DNA of 64,000 nt from Arthrobacter sp. Alg241-R88 (GCF_900537115.1 NZ_UNRG01000014.1:1-64000), one strand, 5' to 3'. Shown: positions 1 to 8,651, counted from the stretch's first letter. Translations and numbers: made by a program. Notes: generated from the sequence alone by a model not told the origin.

Positions 1-512
1 AGGTTCAGGGCCAGGACGACGACGAGGGCGATCAGGGCCCAGGCCCATTGCGGGACGGCGGCCATCCAGGGGATGTAGTTGCCGAAGAAGTTCATGTACA
101 GGGCCGCGGCGGTGATGTCCACGATGGTGGTGGTGGCCCAGTTGATCCAGTAGAACCAGCCGGAGACGAACGCTGCTTTTTCGCCGAAGAATTCCCGGGC
201 GTAGGAGACGAAGGACCCTGAGGAGGGGCGGTGGAGGACGAGTTCGCCCAGGGCGCGCAGGATCAGGAACGCGAAGAACCCGCACACGGCGTACGCGATG
301 ACCAGGGACGGGCCCGCGGCGTTGAGCCGGCCGCCGGCACCCAGGAACAGGCCGGTACCGATCGCACCGCCGATCGCGATCATCTGGATCTGCCTGGGCT
401 TGAGGTTCTTGTGGTAGCCCTTGTCCTCGGCATGCAGCGCCGACTCAGAAGCATGGGCATGGCCGCCGTCGGCCTGTATCAGTACAACCTCGTCATTGGG
501 GTTGATGGGCAT
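1..512 (-). CDS. ansP: L-asparagine permease (APC family), C-terminus cut by window edge
   Basis: Amino-acid/polyamine/organocation superfamily permease that would import asparagine (or a related neutral amino acid) across the cytoplasmic membrane by proton symport. About 170 N-terminal residues are present. A short hydrophilic N-terminus leads into the first membrane helix with the family signature IGGAIGTGLFLGAGG. The ALGELVLHRPSSGSFVSYARE stretch follows, which is characteristic of AnsP/CycA-type permeases. The ATG at 512 is preceded by AAAGGA at about 6 bases. It lies 71 bases downstream of the glutaminase stop on the same strand, so it is probably the third gene of a pucR-glsA-ansP unit. 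Substrate assignment rests on family resemblance and context; a broader amino-acid permease is possible. Confidence 0.82.
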   Translation of the reverse strand, partial: MPINPNDEVVLIQADGGHAHASESALHAEDKGYHKNLKPRQIQMIAIGGAIGTGLFLGAGGRLNAAGPSLVIAYAVCGFFAFLILRALGELVLHRPSSGSFVSYAREFFGEKAAFVSGWFYWINWATTTIVDITAAALYMNFFGNYIPWMAAVPQWAWALIALVVVLALN

Positions 513-583
513 GGGTGATCCTTTCGATCCGGTGAAGATCTGACTGGGTGGGAAAGAAGTAGTGGTGGGCCCAGTGGCGCAGG

Positions 584-1516
584 TCAGAAAACGGACCAGC
601 CGGTACGGTCGGAAAGGTCGGCGAGGGCGGCAGTGCCGGCTAGTGAGTTTCCCTTGGCGTCCAGCCGAGGACTCCATACGGAAATGGCGCATTCACCCGG
701 AACGATGACCAGGATGCCGCCGCCCACACCGCTTTTGCCGGGAAGGCCTACACGGTAGGCGAACTCTCCGGCGGCGTCGTACATGCCGCATGTCAGCATG
801 ATGGAGCCGATGCGTTTCGCGTCGCTCGGGGACAGGACAGCCCCAAGCCTTCCCGGTCCTTCCTTGGCCAGGAAGAGCCCTGCCTGGGCGAGTTCAGTGC
901 AGGTCATCATGATGGAGCACTGGCGGACATAGTTTTCCACCACTGATTCAGCCGGCTGCTTCAGGTTGCCGAAGTCTTTCAGGAAGTGCGCCAGCGCCAA
1001 ATTGCGGCTGCTGCTGGATAGCTCGCTGGCGGCCGCGCCCTCATCGATGAACGGCCCGGCGCTGCCCGCCTCCAAGGTGAGGAACCGCAACAGCTGCGTG
1101 GCGGCGTCGGACGTTTCTTCCATCAGGTGGTCCGTGACCACCAGCGCGCCGGCGTTGATGAATGGGTTCCGCGGGATGCCGTGCTCCACTTCCAGCTGGA
1201 CGAGGGAGTTGAACGAGGTACCGGAGGGTTCGCGCAGGACCCGGGACCACAGTGTTCCGGATTTATCGCCCCCAAGGGCCATTGCCAGGGTGAAGACCTT
1301 CGAGATGCTCTGGATCGAGAACGGGACGTCCGCGTCGCCCGAACTGAATACATTGCCGGAGGTCGTGGCAACGGCTATCCCGAATTTATCGAAGGGGACC
1401 GCTGCCAGGAACGGGATGTTGGCGGGGACAGATCCCCTTTCACGCTGCGGCCTGTGGTAGCGGACGAGGTCGTCGAGGATGGGGCCGAGCGGCGGCGCCT
1501 CAAGTGCTGTTTTCAT
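584..1516 (-). CDS. glsA: glutaminase A
   Basis: Serine-dependent beta-lactamase-fold glutaminase that hydrolyses L-glutamine to glutamate and ammonia in the cytosol. The translation has the nucleophile motif SISKVF (SxxK), NPFINAGAL, the SSRNLALA region, and late GGILVIVPG. About 310 residues matches the family. I chose the ATG at 1516 because it overlaps the stop of the upstream regulator as ATGA, which implies translational coupling. A longer in-frame start at 1552 lies inside that gene and is unlikely. Downstream comes an asparagine-type permease, so the three genes look like one amide amino-acid uptake and deamidation unit. Confidence 0.93.
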   Translation of the reverse strand: MKTALEAPPLGPILDDLVRYHRPQRERGSVPANIPFLAAVPFDKFGIAVATTSGNVFSSGDADVPFSIQSISKVFTLAMALGGDKSGTLWSRVLREPSGTSFNSLVQLEVEHGIPRNPFINAGALVVTDHLMEETSDAATQLLRFLTLEAGSAGPFIDEGAAASELSSSSRNLALAHFLKDFGNLKQPAESVVENYVRQCSIMMTCTELAQAGLFLAKEGPGRLGAVLSPSDAKRIGSIMLTCGMYDAAGEFAYRVGLPGKSGVGGGILVIVPGECAISVWSPRLDAKGNSLAGTAALADLSDRTGWSVF

Positions 1517-3111
1517 TTCCTGCCTGAATGTTCTTTGGACGTTCCGGCCCATTCCTGGATATGGAGCAAGGCCACCAGTGAGTCCCGCGGGTTGCCGAAA
1601 TCCAGCCCTGTGACCCGGGAGGCTTTGCTGATCCGGTAGTAGACCGTGTTCTTATGCAGTCCCATCCGCTGGGCGCATTCAGCGACATCGAGCGAGGCGT
1701 CGAAGTACGCCCGCAGGGTTTCCGCGAGTTCGAGGTCCTCCTGCAACAGGGTGGAAAGGCCGCGGTGGCGGAAGGTTGAGGATGTGAAATTGTGGACTGC
1801 CTCGCGGAAAAGGATTTCTCCCTCGAAGTCGTCCACTGTGGCCACGGACGTGTCGGGAGAGGTGCCTACGCAGCTCAGCAGCGCTTCAGTGATGCTGGTG
1901 ATTGAGTGGATGGACAGCAGGTCCGGTACCAACGGGCCCACAGCCGCAAACGGGCTGATGCCCAGGTGTTTGGCAGCGTCGCGGACGATGGCCTCGGCCA
2001 GGCTCCGCAGCCCCGACTCCGTCGCAGTGGATTGCAGGCCGGGAACAATCACGGCGGTATCGCCCTTGAACTGCCCGACGACGGCGGAGGCCTTGAAGGC
2101 AGCCGCATGGATGGAGGCCAGGTTGGCGAGTTCGCCGTGCTTCAGTGCGGCGTCGTCGGCCTGCGCTTCGGCATCGGAGATGCCGATCAGGATCAGCGCG
2201 GCAGGGCGCTCAGCCGGAATCTTCTCGCTGTGCGCGCTGGCTGCGGCTTCCGCAGGCCCCGACAGGATCCGCGCGACGCGGTCTTCGCGCATGTGTACGG
2301 ACTGCTGGTTGCGGTACCTGATCAACTCTGCTGCGGTCCGGGCGGCCGACCCCTTCAGCACATGATCCACGTCGGGGCCAAAGCCGGCACCGGTTTCCTG
2401 GAGCCAGATGTAGCCCATAATCCGGTCTCCGGCGAAAAGCGTGATGGCCACCCGTTCCCGCAACCCGTCCTGGGGGCGGGCCGGCACCCTGACGGGCAGC
2501 CGTGTTCGGTGCAGCTCCCGGTAGGCGCCGAGGTCCTTCAGCAGCAGCTCGTATTTCCGCGGGCCGCGGCGGGCCAGGATGGAGGCTTTGCGCAGTTCGT
2601 CAATGTCGTTCGAGACAGTGGAGTACGCAAGCACCTTGTTGGCGGCGTCTTCGATGAGCACGTGGCTGGATGTAAGCCGCGCAGTGGTTTGGGCGATGGC
2701 AAACAGGTCTTCCTCCAGCAGCGTCAGCACTTCACTCTGATAGCTGCGCGGCTGGATCCGGTCCTGGGCGATGGACAACAGCCGGTCCCAGTCAGCTGCA
2801 GGGTTCACCAGGAGCAGGCCCGTCCCGGCGTCGCGCAGCAGTTCTTCGGCTTCGGAGAGCTCTTCCCGGGTTCCCTTTACGGCGACTACCGGTGGCGGGT
2901 TCTGCAGGAGCCGCCGCAACGCGGGCAACGCCGACCGCCCGCGGACGCCGATCAGCAGGACCAAAGCAGCGCCGCCGTCGGGTGCAGCATCGTCAGCATC
3001 CACGATAAGGAAACGCTCGATGGCGGAACCGGTAGGAGCGGGCCGGAGGATGAGGCTGGCGAACCCCAGGGGGAGATCCGAGAGGATATCGTCCACCGTA
3101 ACCGCGGCCAT
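1513..3111 (-). CDS. PucR/CdaR-family transcriptional regulator
   Basis: A 532-residue cytosolic regulator. The N-terminal part resembles the PucR ligand-sensing region. The C-terminus carries the family's helix-turn-helix (PF13556 type), seen as LDVAECAQRMGLHKNTVYYR followed by RISKASRVTGLDF. Family members regulate purine, amino-acid or sugar-acid catabolism in response to metabolites. Its stop overlaps the glsA start (ATGA), so the obvious target is the glsA-ansP unit and possibly itself; this is inferred from position only. The effector is unknown, with glutamine or asparagine the natural guesses. About 240 bases without a gene separate its start from tRNA-Ser upstream, which leaves room for its promoter. 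Confidence 0.85.
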   Translation of the reverse strand: MAAVTVDDILSDLPLGFASLILRPAPTGSAIERFLIVDADDAAPDGGAALVLLIGVRGRSALPALRRLLQNPPPVVAVKGTREELSEAEELLRDAGTGLLLVNPAADWDRLLSIAQDRIQPRSYQSEVLTLLEEDLFAIAQTTARLTSSHVLIEDAANKVLAYSTVSNDIDELRKASILARRGPRKYELLLKDLGAYRELHRTRLPVRVPARPQDGLRERVAITLFAGDRIMGYIWLQETGAGFGPDVDHVLKGSAARTAAELIRYRNQQSVHMREDRVARILSGPAEAAASAHSEKIPAERPAALILIGISDAEAQADDAALKHGELANLASIHAAAFKASAVVGQFKGDTAVIVPGLQSTATESGLRSLAEAIVRDAAKHLGISPFAAVGPLVPDLLSIHSITSITEALLSCVGTSPDTSVATVDDFEGEILFREAVHNFTSSTFRHRGLSTLLQEDLELAETLRAYFDASLDVAECAQRMGLHKNTVYYRISKASRVTGLDFGNPRDSLVALLHIQEWAGTSKEHSGRK

Positions 3112-3302
3112 GGTTTCCTTCGCGTCGATCGGGCCGGACGGCTCTGTCCGGTCAGATCATGGTATCCAGCTCCGATCATCCAAAAATTGGAAGGAGACCC
3201 AAAGGGGGAGGCAGTTTTTCGGTTGGCATTCCAAGCCAGGGGTGGGGATCTTGCCGTAGGCCGGGAAGCGGTTCAGCGGCGCGGCAACCACTTGCGCCAA
3301 AC

Positions 3303-3345
3303 AAAAGACCCCTGCTTCCCGGTAAACATGAAGCAGGGGTCTTTT
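3303..3345 (-). terminator. rho-independent terminator of tRNA-Ser(CGA)
   Basis: Perfect 16-base inverted repeat AAAAGACCCCTGCTTC / GAAGCAGGGGTCTTTT around an 11-base loop, just downstream of the tRNA in its direction of transcription and ending in a short T run. It could also serve the convergent direction. Confidence 0.85.
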
Positions 3346-3349
3346 CACA

Positions 3350-3439
3350 TGGCGGTGACGGTGGGATTTGAACCCACGTTGGCTTTTACACCAAACAACA
3401 TTTCGAGTGTTGCACCTTCGGCCGCTCGGACACGTCACC
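3350..3439 (-). tRNA. tRNA-Ser(CGA), reading UCG
   Basis: Class II tRNA with a 7-bp acceptor stem GGTGACG/CGTCACC. The anticodon stem is CAACA/TGTTG with loop CTCGAAA (anticodon CGA). It has a long variable arm and T-arm GGGTTCAAATCCC. The CCA end is encoded in the DNA, unlike the other tRNA genes in this window. Followed by a strong hairpin terminator. Confidence 0.95.
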
Positions 3440-3697
3440 AACCTCAATAGGGTACCGGAGCGAGGGGCCCATCCCCAAAACGGGATCATCGGAGAGCGCC
3501 TTCGCCCATCTTCGGTTTTCCTCCTTTTCTTTCTGCCGCGAATGATAGTGGGGGGAGCATGACTGGAGCGCCCCTGAACGATGAACGGTTTTCATCCGTG
3601 CGGTTTGAGGAGGTGCGCGAAAAAAGTTTGAAGAATTTTTTTGGGGGCATCCGCTTTTGGGGCCCGGAATGTCAGACCCTTGCAAGAGGATTGGTGC

Positions 3698-5377
3698 ATG
3701 GATACGAAACCGGCAGTGGCACAGGCGGAGGCGGCCCTTGTCGCTGCTGTCGCTGCGTTTGCTGCGGTGCTCACTGCCGACGATACTGCTGCATCTGGTG
3801 GCGCTGATCCCGGGTCCGCGGTTGAGTTCAATGATCCGTTGCAGCGGGTTGCTGATGGGGCTTTGGATGTTCTTGCCGCGGTGGGGCGGGGGGAAGCGAA
3901 GCTGGCGGCGGTGAAAGCGGAGGCGGTGGCGGTGTTTGCTGCGGCCACGAAAGCGCTGAACGCTCCTGTTTCGTCGCCCTATGAGGCCACGGCGCAGGAG
4001 CGGAGCCTTGTGGCTGAGGTGGGGTGTGTGCTGGCGATGGGTGACCGGGCCGCCGGTGCCCTGCTCGCCGACTCCCATGCCCTGACCACTTCCCTGCCGC
4101 GGACCCTGGCGGCACTGCAGGCCGGGACGATTTCCTGGGCGCATGCCCGGACCATGGTGGACCAGACCGCGAGCCTTGATGCTGCCGGGGCGGCGGCGTT
4201 GGAGGCGCACTTCCTGGACCCGGACGTGCCGAGACCCGCCGCGGCCGCCGCGGTCGGGGAGATGCCGGCGTACCGGTTCAAAGCCAAGGCCAGGCAGTGG
4301 CGGGAACGCCATCACCCGGAGAGCCTGGAGAAGCGGCACGCCAGGAGTGTGGCGGACCGGCGGGTCGAGTTCTGGCCGGACAGTGACGGGATGGGCTGGA
4401 TCGCCGCGTGCCTGCCCGCGGACCAGGCGTCTGCGATCTGGGACCGGCTCACCACAATCTCCCGGGACATGCAGGGACCGGACGAACCCCGCACCCTCAC
4501 CCAACTCCGGGCCGACAACTACACTTCAGCGCTTCTGGATACCGGGCCCGGGATCAGCGCCGGAAACACCAGCACCGGCGCCGGAAACAGTCCCAGCAAC
4601 GGCGGGGCCAACAGTGCCAACAGCACCGGCGACGCCGGCGGGGAGGGCACCGGTCCCGGGAAGGGATCTTCGATTCGGGCGCAGGTCCTGGTCACGGTGC
4701 CGGTGTTCTCGCTGCTGGGCCTGACCGATGAACCGGCGATGCTGGACGGGTCCGGCCCCATCCCCGCCTCAATGGCCCGGAACCTCGTCGCCAATGGGGC
4801 GGACTCGTTTTACCGGGTGCTGGTGGATCCGCGGGACGGGGCGCCACTGGAGATAGGCCGCACCAGCTACCGGCTGACCAAAGCGATGCGGAACTGGCTG
4901 CAGCTGCGGGACGGTAAATGCCCGTTCCCCGGCTGCAACAACAACTCCCTGGACAACGAAGCGGACCACATCCTCGCCTGGCACAAAGGCGGCACAACCG
5001 GAATATCAAACCTGGGACAGCCCTGTCCAAAACACCACAAACTCCGGCACACCGGCGGCTGGAAACCCACCCCGCCCACCAAAAATGAACCGCCCGGCTG
5101 GACCTCACCCACCGGCCGGCACTACAAAAGCGAACACCAGGAATGGGAACCACCCCACTGGCCGAAAAGCATTGGAGACGCAGCCATGCCCAGCACTCAC
5201 GGCTGCCCTGCTGAAGACGCTCTATTTCTGGAGCCCCCACTGGAGGAACCTCCGGGTGACAACTTCCTGGACCCGGACGATCTTCCGGCTGAGGACCCTC
5301 TTTGGGAAGACTTCTATGCCGCGCCGATCGTTTTGCCCAAAGACCCGTTCAGGGACTGGGAGCTGGGACTGACCTAG
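3698..5377 (+). CDS. DUF222 / HNH endonuclease-domain protein (13E12 type)
   Basis: A 559-residue protein of the actinobacterial DUF222 family with a C-terminal HNH nuclease motif: CPFPGCNNN, then EADHILAWHKGGTT and CPKHHKLRH (about residues 405-450). This supplies two CxxC-type zinc pairs and the catalytic His. The N-terminal half is Ala-rich and helical. A low-complexity Ser/Gly/Asn/Thr linker sits near residues 285-325. I chose the ATG at 3698 because AAGAGGA lies 7 bases upstream; an earlier in-frame ATG at 3641 lacks a site. These proteins occur in many copies in Arthrobacter-type genomes and their role is unsettled. A mobile or homing-type DNA-cutting role is a guess. The tail is acidic and Pro-rich. 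It stands alone, not in an operon. Confidence 0.88.
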   Translation: MDTKPAVAQAEAALVAAVAAFAAVLTADDTAASGGADPGSAVEFNDPLQRVADGALDVLAAVGRGEAKLAAVKAEAVAVFAAATKALNAPVSSPYEATAQERSLVAEVGCVLAMGDRAAGALLADSHALTTSLPRTLAALQAGTISWAHARTMVDQTASLDAAGAAALEAHFLDPDVPRPAAAAAVGEMPAYRFKAKARQWRERHHPESLEKRHARSVADRRVEFWPDSDGMGWIAACLPADQASAIWDRLTTISRDMQGPDEPRTLTQLRADNYTSALLDTGPGISAGNTSTGAGNSPSNGGANSANSTGDAGGEGTGPGKGSSIRAQVLVTVPVFSLLGLTDEPAMLDGSGPIPASMARNLVANGADSFYRVLVDPRDGAPLEIGRTSYRLTKAMRNWLQLRDGKCPFPGCNNNSLDNEADHILAWHKGGTTGISNLGQPCPKHHKLRHTGGWKPTPPTKNEPPGWTSPTGRHYKSEHQEWEPPHWPKSIGDAAMPSTHGCPAEDALFLEPPLEEPPGDNFLDPDDLPAEDPLWEDFYAAPIVLPKDPFRDWELGLT

Positions 5378-5476
5378 CAGCTTTTGGTGGAGCGAGCCTT
5401 CGCCAAGCGCTCCAATGCGGGGATGAGGCCGTCAAACTTTCCCCGGCGAACGCAGGCAGCTAGATTCATCAGCAAG

Positions 5477-6568
5477 ATGACTAATTCACGCGCGCCCATC
5501 CATGCAACTGCCTACTGGACCACAACCCGGGAGCACGGCGAGCTCCGGTCGGAGGAGCTGGCGGGGCCCGGTCCCGGCGAAGTGCTGGTCCGGGCCCTCT
5601 ACTCCGGCATCAGCAAGGGCACCGAGATGGTGGTCCACCACGGCTTGGTCCCGCCACGCGTCGCCAAGGAGATGCGGGCCCCGCATCAGGAGGGCCAGTT
5701 CCCGGGGCCAGTGAAGTTCGGCTACCTGTCGGTGGGAGTCGTGGAGAAGGGGCCGGCAGAGTGGATAGGCCAGCGGGTGTTCTGCCTGAATCCGCACCAG
5801 GACCGATACGTGCTGCCCCTTGATGCCCTCACCAAAATTCCCGACGCCGTCCCTTCGCAACGTGCTGTCCTCACCGGAACGGTGGAAACGGCAGTGAATG
5901 CCCTGTGGGAGGCCGGCCCGCGGCTGGGAGACAGAGTAGCCGTGGTGGGTGCCGGCCTGGTGGGCGGCATGGTTGCCACCCTGCTAAGGACCTTCCCACT
6001 GCAGCGGCTTCAGCTCGTAGACGTGGACCCGGGCCGGAAGCAGCTGGCGGACGCCCTTGGCGTCGAATTCACCCACCCGGATGACGCCCTGGATGACTGC
6101 GACGTGGTGTTCCACTGCTCGGCATCCCAGGAAGGCCTCGAGCGCAGCCTCCAGCTCGCCGGCGATGAAGGCGATGTGATCGAAATGTCCTGGTACGCCA
6201 ACCGGGAAGTCACACTGCCGCTGGGCGAGGACTTCCACGCCCGCCGGCTCTCAATCCGCGCCAGCCAGGTAGGAGTGGTGGCACGTGCCCGGCGCCACCG
6301 CAGGACCAACGCTGACCGCCTGGACCTCGCCGTATCCCTGCTGACCGATCCGGTGTTCGACGCGTTTGTGACAGGTTCGTCGCCGTTCACCGAACTGCCC
6401 GAGATTGTTCAGGGGCTCGCTGACGGCACGCTGGATGCGCTGTGCCACGTCATCGAATACCCCCAAGCCGAAAACCCGCAAGCCGAAAACCCCCAAGCCG
6501 AAGACCGGCAAGACCAGTACCCCGAGGATCAGCACGCCCAGGAACCCACCCGCGAAGAGCAGAGGTAG
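5477..6568 (+). CDS. zinc-free MDR-superfamily dehydrogenase
   Basis: A 363-residue medium-chain dehydrogenase/reductase. It has a GroES-like N-terminal half and a Rossmann domain whose nucleotide-binding loop is VAVVGAGLVGGMVA. The usual catalytic-zinc Cys (CGTD) is replaced in the segment SGISKGTE, and the four-Cys structural-zinc lobe is absent. It is therefore a zinc-independent oxidoreductase, reminiscent of BchC-type or polyol-dehydrogenase-like proteins. The ATG at 5477 begins MTNSRAP; weak alternatives lie upstream. The C-terminus is a short tandem repeat of NPQAE units followed by an acidic Gln-rich tail, which looks like slippage expansion. Its stop is 4 bases before the next start, so it forms a unit with the PTPS-like and glycosyltransferase genes. 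Substrate unknown. Confidence 0.75.
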   Translation: MTNSRAPIHATAYWTTTREHGELRSEELAGPGPGEVLVRALYSGISKGTEMVVHHGLVPPRVAKEMRAPHQEGQFPGPVKFGYLSVGVVEKGPAEWIGQRVFCLNPHQDRYVLPLDALTKIPDAVPSQRAVLTGTVETAVNALWEAGPRLGDRVAVVGAGLVGGMVATLLRTFPLQRLQLVDVDPGRKQLADALGVEFTHPDDALDDCDVVFHCSASQEGLERSLQLAGDEGDVIEMSWYANREVTLPLGEDFHARRLSIRASQVGVVARARRHRRTNADRLDLAVSLLTDPVFDAFVTGSSPFTELPEIVQGLADGTLDALCHVIEYPQAENPQAENPQAEDRQDQYPEDQHAQEPTREEQR

Positions 6569-6572
6569 CCCA

Positions 6573-6971
6573 TTGTTCAGCCTGACCGTCCGACGCCACT
6601 TCATGATCGCCCACAGCCTTCCGCGGGAGGCTTTCGGCCCCGCCCAGGCCCTGCACGGGGCCACCTTCGTCGCGGAGGTGGCCTTCCGCCGTCGGACGCT
6701 CAACGACGACGCGATCGTGCTGGACATCGGCGCCGCCGGCAGCATTATCGAGGAGGTGCTGTCGGGCTTGAACTACCGCAACCTGGACGAGCACCCTGAC
6801 TTCCAGGGAAAGCTCAGCACTACCGAGGCGCTTGCGGAGTACGTCGCACAGTCGGTTGCCGGCAAGATCAAGGACACCGACGACGGCCGCGAACTTGCGG
6901 GCATCGACGTCACCCTGCGCGAAAATCCGGACGCCTGGGCCACGTACTCGCTGGACCTCTCCGCCGCCTGA
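6573..6971 (+). CDS. 6-pyruvoyl-tetrahydropterin synthase/QueD-like protein, degenerate active site
   Basis: A 132-residue PF01242-type fold: FSLTVRRHFMIAHSL aligns with the first zinc-His strand of QueD and ALHGATF with its LHGHSF strand. A C-terminal conserved Glu (TLRENPDAW) is kept. In my eye alignment the catalytic Cys is replaced by Ala, the third zinc His of HGH is Ala, and the Asp-His pair is replaced within LNYRNLDEH. Classic PTPS/QueD chemistry is therefore doubtful. I chose the TTG at 6573: AGAGG lies 7 bases upstream and the protein then begins exactly at the family start MFSLTV. The earlier ATG at 6405 lies deep inside the preceding gene. It is 4 bases from the dehydrogenase gene and 2 bases from the glycosyltransferase gene. 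Confidence 0.78.
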   Translation: MFSLTVRRHFMIAHSLPREAFGPAQALHGATFVAEVAFRRRTLNDDAIVLDIGAAGSIIEEVLSGLNYRNLDEHPDFQGKLSTTEALAEYVAQSVAGKIKDTDDGRELAGIDVTLRENPDAWATYSLDLSAA

Positions 6972-6973
6972 CC

Positions 6974-8050
6974 ATGCGCGCCATCCGGCTCCTCGTTCCT
7001 GCCAACATCCGGCATAACTCCGGCGGCAACGTGTACAACGCGCGCCTGGTACAGGCTCTGCGGGCCCTGGGCGTGGACGTGGATGTAGTGGCAGTTGAAG
7101 GCTCCTGGCCGGAGTCCACTGCAAAAGAACGACGCCGGCTGGGCAGCTTGCTGGGCGCGTGGGAGCCGGAGCGCCAACACGGGTCCGTCGTGACCCTAGT
7201 GGACGGGCTGATCGCCATGGGTGCGCCGGACGAACTGGAGTTCGCGGCCAAAGCCCGGCAGGAGGCCTGGGTGCTGGTGCACATGCCGGCCCCATCGCGC
7301 CACGAACTGGAGGCACGGGCCCTGCGCGCGGCATCGGGAGTGATCTGTACCAGCAGTTGGGCGTCCGCCACCCTCGAAGCCCGCCACGGCCTTTCCGGGC
7401 TTCGGGTGGCCCTGCCCGGTACAGACCCCGCACCCGTGGCCCAGGGATCCATTCCGCCGCACATCATCACCGTAGCCGCACTCCTGCCGAACAAGTACCA
7501 GTTGCTGGCCATTGAAGCACTGGCACGGATCCAGGAACTCGAGTGGACAGCATCACTGGTGGGATCGGACCGGGCGGACCCGGAATACGCAGCCGCCGTA
7601 CGGGCCGCGGTCGCCGCGCACCGGCTGGGAAACCGGGTGCGGCTAACCCGTGAGCTGAAAGGCCGGGCGCTCGAGGACGAATGGAACCGCGCAGACCTGA
7701 GCGTCCTGGTGTCTCAGGCTGAGGCCTTCGGCATGGTAGTGACGGAGTCGCTCGCTCACGGCATTCCCGTGGTTGTCCGCCAGGGAACAGGCGCCGTCGA
7801 AGCCCTGAGTTTTGCCGCGCCTGGAATGGAGTCGGGAAAGCGGTCGGGCGCCCACCTTCCCGGAACTGCCGTAGCTTTTCCGTCCGATGCTGACCCAAAA
7901 AACCCTGCCCTGCTGGCAGAGGTCCTGCGGCGTTGGCTGCAGGACGGAGCAACCAGGGACACTTGGCGGGCAGCCGCGCTTGGGACGAGGAACCGCCTGC
8001 CGGGGTGGGAGCAGACGGCTGCGCACGTGCTGGACATCCTTCGTGGCTAA
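6974..8050 (+). CDS. family 4 (GT-B) glycosyltransferase
   Basis: A 358-residue retaining GT-B glycosyltransferase. The N-terminal half has the acceptor-side motif NSGGNVYNARLVQAL. The C-terminal half has the sugar-nucleotide signature EAFGMVVTESLAHGIPVV, containing the E-x7-E motif typical of GT4. No membrane segment or signal is seen, so it acts in the cytosol. It starts 2 bases after the PTPS-like stop, so the two are almost certainly co-transcribed. The trio may therefore make a glycosylated small molecule; donor and acceptor are unknown. The gene converges with tadA, 33 bases away. Confidence 0.85.
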   Translation: MRAIRLLVPANIRHNSGGNVYNARLVQALRALGVDVDVVAVEGSWPESTAKERRRLGSLLGAWEPERQHGSVVTLVDGLIAMGAPDELEFAAKARQEAWVLVHMPAPSRHELEARALRAASGVICTSSWASATLEARHGLSGLRVALPGTDPAPVAQGSIPPHIITVAALLPNKYQLLAIEALARIQELEWTASLVGSDRADPEYAAAVRAAVAAHRLGNRVRLTRELKGRALEDEWNRADLSVLVSQAEAFGMVVTESLAHGIPVVVRQGTGAVEALSFAAPGMESGKRSGAHLPGTAVAFPSDADPKNPALLAEVLRRWLQDGATRDTWRAAALGTRNRLPGWEQTAAHVLDILRG

Positions 8051-8083
8051 AGTTTCCACGCGGACCGGAACAAGCACAAGCAC

Positions 8084-8590
8084 CTACAGCCGGCTACGGT
8101 GCCCCACAAAGAAGTCACGCAGCAGCCCGCCGCACTCGGCTTCACGCACCCCGGCGTAGACCTCAACCCAGTGATTCAGACGGCGCTCGCGCAACACGTC
8201 GAACACGGATCCTGCTGCGCCGGCCTTCTCGTCCCAGGCGCCGAAAACCACCCGGGGAATCCGTGCAAGGACAATTGCACCGGCACACATCGCGCAGGGC
8301 TCGAGGGTCACCACCAACGTGCAGTCGGCCAGCCGCCAACCATCTCCGCTCCCGCCGTCGGCCAATCGCAGGTCCCGCAAGCGCGCCGCCGCCTCCCGGA
8401 TCGCAACCACTTCGGCGTGTGCGGTGGGGTCGCCCAGCTCCTCACGCTGGTTCCGGCCGGAACCGAGCACGGCGCCGTCGGGCCCTAACACCACGGCGCC
8501 GATCGGCACGTCCTCCGTGGCAAGGGCACGGCGCGCCTCCGCGAGGGCGAGGCCCATCCAGGCATCGTATTTGCTATCTGCGGAGACCAT
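8084..8590 (-). CDS. tadA: tRNA-specific adenosine deaminase
   Basis: A 168-residue cytidine-deaminase-fold enzyme that converts wobble adenosine 34 to inosine in tRNA-Arg(ACG). The zinc site is visible as HAEVVAI (His plus catalytic Glu) and PCAMC. The N-terminal MGLALAEARRALATEDVPIGAVV is typical of TadA rather than CDD. Its substrate tRNA-Arg(ACG) is encoded in the same window at 23089-23162. Guanine deaminase-like paralogues share the motifs but are less likely. Confidence 0.9.
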   Translation of the reverse strand: MVSADSKYDAWMGLALAEARRALATEDVPIGAVVLGPDGAVLGSGRNQREELGDPTAHAEVVAIREAAARLRDLRLADGGSGDGWRLADCTLVVTLEPCAMCAGAIVLARIPRVVFGAWDEKAGAAGSVFDVLRERRLNHWVEVYAGVREAECGGLLRDFFVGHRSRL

Positions 8591-8651
8591 GGCTCAATGA
8601 TAGTTTCGAAGGATACCCAGAGCCCGTGACGTATATCCGCCGGGAGGCACA

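Noticed and set aside
1906..3450. 514-codon plus-strand frame over the PucR gene
   Set aside because: No recognisable domain and it runs across tRNA-Ser; the minus-strand PucR protein explains the region.
3698..5377. DUF222-HNH protein as a restriction or defence system
   Set aside because: No partner methylase or defence neighbour; the family is common and multicopy in this lineage, so defence is not supported.
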